DNA of 64,000 nt, from the NCBI GenBank assembly GCA_019454045.1, contig SKCR01047776.1:62001-126000 (forward strand), written 5' to 3'. A model generated the notes under the pieces. That model had not been told where the DNA came from. It searched no databases and saw only the letters and a list, made by a program, of their open reading frames with translations. Numbering within the stretch: the first letter of the stretch is position 1; each line of letters starts with the position of its first letter. Both the position numbers and the translations under genes were made by a program. This document shows positions 58,409 to 64,000 of this stretch, in pieces. Source of the stretch: Zanthoxylum bungeanum (Eukaryota; Streptophyta; Magnoliopsida; Sapindales; Rutaceae).

Positions 58409-60200
58409 TTAAATAGTGAATTAGTATTAAATACATGTTAAATTAGATTTAATGATGTAGTTTAATTTAATTTAATTCAAGAATTCGTACTTTGAGTACT
58501 TATTCGTAAAAACGAGTTTGACTCGAGCAAAATCAAATCGTTATTTGAACATTGGATGATCACATATAATATCAGATTAATTAATTTGATTAGATTGATT
58601 GATAGCATGCTTAAATGTGTGAATACGTGGTTGTGTTGAATGAATAATGTATATCGGATGGATATTAGATGGGTGGGCAATTTTAGAAATTGTTGTAATA
58701 AATTCGATTTATTAAATTGGACCGGCGTGTCCAGCCTTATCACCTCTATTCTCTTTGTATTCTCTTCTCACCTATTCCCCTCAATGTAAATGAGGTTTCT
58801 TTAGAAGTGTAGTGTAACGGGTAGAAGTAATACAAGTGCTAGCTTGAGTGAGAAAGGGAGAGATTTGATCTAGGATCAATGTGTTAAGTATCCATCCGCA
58901 TATCATTATTATTTTATTTCATACTCGCTTTATTATGTATTTAGAATGCATGTTTAAGGGTGTATGATGATGAGACCTTAACAAAGATAATGAAATTGGT
59001 AGCCAATTTGCACGCGAAAAAATCCTCGTTAAATATCAAGCGTTTATTTTCCTTCCATTGAGTGATTCTTACTCAAGATCCGAGATTGGCAGGGGTTGTT
59101 GGCCAAAGTCAAGCCCTTGTCCGTCGAAGATGTGTTTTAATCACGAGGCTTTGTTCCATATTGGTGTCTTGTCCAAGTTGTGGTTTGTTGGCCAAAGTCA
59201 AGACCACTTCTTGTCCAACGACATTGATTACGAAGCTTCCATGGTCAATGGGTCCGCGCTTGACTGGGATCATCAGGTTTGTTGTGCCAAAGCCAAGGCC
59301 TAGTTGATTCAGAGGAAAAAGGTTAGGGTATATATTGGATATATAGACATATATAAGATATATGTTTAGGACTTGGATGTCCACCTACTGGATCTAGGAA
59401 TTGGATTGGATCCAATTGATCTTCGAGATCTACCTAGTTAATTATCAGACAATTTGTTGGCCAAAGTCAAGATTGTGTGATATTTAACGGGATCCTAGCC
59501 CACTAGGAAACACGGTTTCCCGAGTACTCGACAGAGGGTTAGAGGCTCGACGAAAAATAGTGGGAGGTAAGAATTGAATTTGCAATATTCGTTCAATTAC
59601 TCGCCATACGCGCTCAATCAAATATCACTCGTCATATATTAAAAAGTATTAGTTGGGCTAATATTTAAATTGTTGTTTTAATAAACAGTTGGACTGTATT
59701 ATACTTGATTATATATAATTGGATTATATTAATCAATATATTTGAATTAATTAATTTTAGTTTACAATTGATTTTATAATTGGATTATAGTAATCAATGT
59801 AATTGAGGTTAATTAATTTGGATTATATTTGATTATATAGTTGGACTATTATAATCATTATAATATATATAGTACCACTAATCGTTGATTAAATAGTTGG
59901 ACTATTGTAATCAAGATAAAATTGAAAAGTTGGATATTTAAAATATAATCTGGGATTAAAATATTTTAAATGATTTAATTTTCAAATTGGGAATTAATAA
60001 TAGGTTACTTTATTGGATAAAATAACTTGTTATATCTAAGCCCATAATTAAGCAAATAGTAGAGCATAAAATCTTTGGAAGATTTATGTGATGATGACTT
60101 TAGTGCTTAATTAATATACTTATCATAAATCTATCTTTAGATTAAAAGTATAAATTGCAATTAATAATTCTTAGAGAATTGATTTGACTATTCTATGGGT
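58409..60200 (+). other. CopG leader, 5' part deleted
   Basis: Starts at the position that corresponds to about 9168 in CopA. CAAA-loop hairpins at 59091-59117, 59180-59207, 59274-59302 and 59449-59476. Short T-N-G hairpins at 59647-59661, 59684-59696, 59713-59727 and further ones to 59910. Confidence 0.7.
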
Positions 60201-61010
60201 GAAAAGTCAAAGTTTGCAATTGGGCGTGTTGCACAAGGTGCACATCATTTCGATATTCCAAAACCCAAGGCTTGGCCAAAGGTTTGTGAAATATTGAAAA
60301 GATAATTAACATATCCCAAAGTGACTACCATTTGGATATGGAAGACACGAAGGAATTAAAGAAAGGGCAAGGCTCTGACTTTAAAAATGTTTGTCAAAGT
60401 TATGTTCACTACTAGTATTGAAATTAGATTTTAAATACTTAGTGTGGTACATAAAATATATGTATTGATGTTCAAAATCTGCTTTGAGCAGGATACTGAA
60501 TTCAAGCTGAGATTGCTCTGCGAATCGGAAACGGGACGAAAGTCGCTGTTTTGACCGTAGATACCTAAGTTTAGGAACTACCCTTCGGGTGTGTACTTAA
60601 ATTAGGAACTGTTATAATGTAACTAGTTTGACTAGAGACATTATTTCTAATCAGTGTTTAATCCATTGTGGATAAACCTTTATATTCTAGAACACTAAGT
60701 GTTTCATTATATAAAGATGATACTGAGATAAACACATTAGATGTGAATAACAGAATTTATATTTTGAATAATTAATTAAATCTCAAAACATATAAAATGA
60801 CAAATAAATAGCTCAAATTGATTTGATCAATAGAGACTTATTTATGGCATTGTTGTCTAGGACACAATTAAACAAGATTCGTATATCCACACTTTTGAAG
60901 AGTGGGTACTAGGACTGATTTGACTATTCAAATAAAGTCTACGAATCTAGTTTATTAGGTAAAGTACCTAAAACATTGTTTACTTGGTAATAGTGTAAGT
61001 GCCACCGATG
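60201..61010 (+). pseudogene. CopG gag remnant, protease, GAG-pre-integrase
   Basis: Gag is reduced to remnants up to about 60410. The protease end (CGAATCGGAAACGGGACGAA) is near 60520, and GAG-pre-integrase near 60830-60970 (TGGCATTGTTGTCTAGGACA). No long frame. Shares many changes with CopB. Confidence 0.72.
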
Positions 61011-61800
61011 TTAGCCCTATTCATGGTGAAGTTAGTGGGCCCATATCTAGCTAGGCTAGATGTGAACATGAATATTTCGTGACCTTAACGGATGTAACAC
61101 CACGTTATGGTTATGTGTTTCTTTTGAAGAACACAGATCGAAAACTATTAGGGTTTCGACACGAAATAGATTAACAGATCGACTATAGTATTATGCCGTC
61201 ACGGTAAGACCGTAATGGAAAATACTTAAGCAGTAAGTTTCAAACATACATGAAAGAGTATAGTATTCTTTCAGATGAGGACTCCCCCGAGACACGTCAG
61301 TTTGACGGTGTGTCCAAACTAAAAACCGAATTTTGTTGGACATGATAAGGTTTATCACGAGTCGCTCTGAGCTACCATTTCCTTCAACGGATATGTATCT
61401 ACAGTGCAAAACTTATTTAGAATAAGGTTCCATATAAATCTGTTTGACAGATATCATATAGGATATGAACAGGAAAGAAACAGGGTTTCTCATTCCTAAT
61501 AATTTGGGTATGCCAGGCATAACGTTTGGATGATACCAAACTAAGGACCCAAATTGGATAAGTGCCAATTATAGGTTATCCTAAGGGAAACCATAAGTAT
61601 AGTACTTATAAATCTCACATGAGAACAATATGATTGTTGCTCACCATGCGGTTTACCTAGGAGGAACACCGATATGCAGTGGTAAGTGGGAGGACAGTAA
61701 AACTCGATGAAAATCGGGGTAATACTGTTCAAGGCACGAAGTCCGTAATGGAACATAAATAGTTCATCAAGGATGAATCTATACCATTAATCTTCAAATA
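61011..61800 (+). pseudogene. CopG integrase, decayed
   Basis: Has the shared TAG at 61052-61054. Blocks for the three catalytic areas can be followed (61080-61110, 61190-61230, 61300-61350), all with stops or indels. Confidence 0.75.
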
Positions 61801-62600
61801 CACAAGAAACTAGTAGATCGGATAGAGTCAAAAAACAACCTAGGGTATGGGTTTCTGATCTAACCCCATAGAGATGTCAATCTTATGGAGGTGTACCATC
61901 CGACTACGTTTTGAGGAAGTGATACGAGGTATCGACTCCTTATTATGGCAAAGTGCCATGAGTCCGAAATGGATTCCATGTATAACAACTATTTTGGATA
62001 CTAGTTGTTGTACCACAAGGCATTGTGCCTATTGGTACACTAAACGTCTTCAAGGAAGACATACATGGAAGGCAACATACCAACGTACAAAGCCGGGCTT
62101 TTGACGGAAAGGTATCGTTATCAACATTGTGTTAATAACGGTTCAACCTTTTACAAGTTGCCATGGTAAATCCATTTTGAAGATGCTTGTAGATAACTGC
62201 GTATTTCATTTATGAAATGTGTCAGTTACAAATCAAAATCGCTTTCCTGAAAAGGAAACCTTTTGGAGGATGTTTACAACATTCTGACGATTTTGTATAA
62301 CCGACAAACAAGGTTTGCGGGTTATTCGATCCATGTTTGGATTGAAGCAAGCATAAGGTTCTTGGAACTGTCGTTTTGAAATAATCATAATGGTTTATGA
62401 TTTGACTCAAAACGAAATGATTCTTGTGTATATAAGGAGGTTAGTGGAAGAGCACTGATAATGAAATTCCCATAAAGCAATTGGTGAAAGCTTGGCTTTC
62501 ATAGAAATTCTCCGTAGAATTCTGGGGAGTAACAACCTTTATTCAAGGAATAAAGATCTACTGGGATAGATTTGGAGTTGTTAACACTCTCTGGGAAATT
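61801..62600 (+). pseudogene. CopG reverse transcriptase, decayed
   Basis: Follows CopA by eye from the linker at 61801 through the TGGAGGATGTTTA block (62265). The segment that would hold YVDD (near 62455) is deleted: the text jumps from GTGGAAGAGCACTGATA to AATGAAATTCCC. Confidence 0.75.
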
Positions 62601-63204
62601 GTACATTTAAAATGTACTTGATTTGGTGTCTCATACGCTTCGAGCATATGGAGTCACAATCAGGTCAATCCAAGTGATGGTCACTGGATTGAAGTTAAAG
62701 AACATCTGTTAGTATCTTAGAGAACTAAAAATGCTGTCTAAAACTATGGAGAAGGAGAACTTGAAGTGACTAGGATCACTGTTGCAAGTTTCCAAACAAT
62801 TAAATACTACGGTACTATAAAGTTTGAATACTGGGACAGTGAGCTGGAAATCTTCCGAGCAAGATAACTGTTGCCGAATAAACAACAAATGCGGATTATT
62901 GCTGCAGCTGAGGCAGCAATAGAAGCCATTTGGATCGAAAATAAATCTAATTAGATTAGATACAGTTCTGTTAGCAGCTGAGCTAGGCGTCAGCACAGGC
63001 TAATGAATTAAAGGTCTCATCGACGATCCAGATATATACTTCTATATCATCTGATTCATTCGGATCATACATCGTGGCGATGTGATGATCGTGTAAATCG
63101 CGTCAGACGATAATCAAACAAATCTGCTGACGAAAACCTTTCCTCAGTAATTTGAGCGAACCGTACATAGTTCGGGTGTGGGACACTTGAGTGACTGGCT
63201 ATGT
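62601..63204 (+). pseudogene. CopG RNase H, decayed
   Basis: Recognisable by GTCACTGGATTGAAGTTAAA (62680), the GAAATCTTCCGAGCAAGATA block (62847) and the pol end GAGTGACTGGCTATG (63190), where the usual stop TAG is changed. About 150 bp upstream of the first block is deleted compared with CopA. Confidence 0.78.
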
Positions 63205-63206
63205 GC

Positions 63207-63218
63207 CAAGTGGGAGAT
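63207..63218 (+). other. CopG polypurine tract
   Basis: CAAGTGGGAGAT before TGTTGGACAAAA. Confidence 0.86.
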
Positions 63219-64000
63219 TGTTGGACAAAATGACCCATAGCGTCACTATTTGCGCAGATCATTGTGTTGTTGTAGCAAATTGACTATGTGACAAGGAAAT
63301 TGCACTCTCATCATTTGTGATTAGATCACCTTAGATATATAAATGAAGAGAGGTCCCTATGATTAGTTCCTGGACTGAGAATGATATGAGACAGTATCAG
63401 TCCCCGAAGGATTAATCATTAAATATCCCTAGCCGGAGTATTATCGAGACTGGACATCGATAATGCGGAATAGGCTAGTATTGCACTTGTGCGCGTTGTG
63501 AGGGCACAACGGCATAGTTCTCTATATATAAGTATTGGATACTTATGCAAGTGCGATAGGAGGTCGTGTTTCACCGATGGTACGGGAAACAGCTTCGCTC
63601 TGGATAGACCCTTCGGAATCCCATTGGTATTATGACTATGTGTCTATGGGAGGCCGAAATCAAGGTAGGTGTGTATAGTTTTAACCTGAGACTTGCATCG
63701 CTAATGCTTACGACAATCAATATACTTTGGTTGAGGTCGTCTAGGACTCTAACCGGTTCTGTGTACGCCAATACTGGGTATATTGAGAATCGTAGTGTAT
63801 TGGATGTGATGTCAAGACGGAAGTATCACTCAGTCATAGTGGAGATGATGTCACGCAGGATACGGTATTAGTGCTCTTAAGTGCTGCGCGGCCATCGGGA
63901 TATTATGACAAGGTCATGTATATCCGATTATAGAGACTAGTTACCAGACATCCGACATGTGCTTCGTACGGGGCAGACATTTATCCAGCCCCAGGCCTAG
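63219..64000 (+). mobile_element. CopG 3' LTR, cut by window end
   Basis: Nearly identical to the start of the CopG 5' LTR (56316 onwards) over the visible 780 bp, with a few indels such as near 63333 and 63522. The rest lies outside the window. Confidence 0.9.

Overview
The 64 kb window is plant nuclear repeat DNA made almost entirely of nested LTR retrotransposons. I see no host gene, tRNA, rRNA or CRISPR array. The assignment to a flowering plant rests on the Ty1-copia polyproteins with tRNA-iMet-type primer sites, on Tat-like Ty3-gypsy elements with a plant-type primer site, and on plant-style LTR promoters. Every coding region is broken. Names such as CopA, CopB, Gyp, LARD and LTR-F are local labels for this answer.

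Layout, left to right. Cop1 (Ty1-copia, + strand) has the last 92 bases of its 5' LTR at the window start and a decayed gag-pol at 1477-5435. Its 3' LTR is split into 5450-~5880 and 22768-23741. CopB (antisense copia, ~5880-6354 plus 16356-22767) sits in that gap. CopA (6355-16355, + strand, complete with two LTRs) sits inside CopB. Cop1 lies inside the 3' part of Gyp (23742-26302 and 34650-34949, + strand Tat-like gypsy), which carries an antisense remnant resembling a plant-mobile-domain/DUF7745 protein and a minisatellite. The 3' LTR of Gyp is interrupted by LARD (26303-34644), an antisense, apparently non-coding element with a perfect 5-bp target duplication and three tandem-repeat arrays. 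Gyp lies in CopC (34950-37362 and 47176-47417). The CopC 3' LTR is interrupted by CopD (37363-47170, antisense, complete, perfect target duplication). CopC lies in CopH, a third copia lineage, also interrupted by LTR-F1 (47503-49660, solo LTR with perfect target duplication) and SoloE (50172-52294, antisense solo LTR). Then come CopC2 (52364-55221), LTR-F2 (55222-56315) and CopG (56316 to the window end, + strand).

CopA, CopB, CopD, SoloE and CopG are one copia family with LTRs of about 1.75-2.1 kb; the four that keep an internal region have an unusually long leader (about 1.8-2.4 kb). CopA is the best preserved and probably the youngest. CopB and CopG are far more decayed and share derived changes. 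CopB, CopD and CopG share one nonsense codon at the start of integrase.

The most interesting signal is not protein coding. This family carries three sets of small palindromes: a run of near-perfect inverted repeats around 3-base T-N-G spacers late in the LTR; four larger hairpins with a CAAA loop in the leader, whose outer stems change in compensatory fashion between copies; and a cluster of short T-N-G hairpins just upstream of gag. The unrelated LTR-F family has its own repeated hairpin downstream of its TATA box. All pairing was done by eye.
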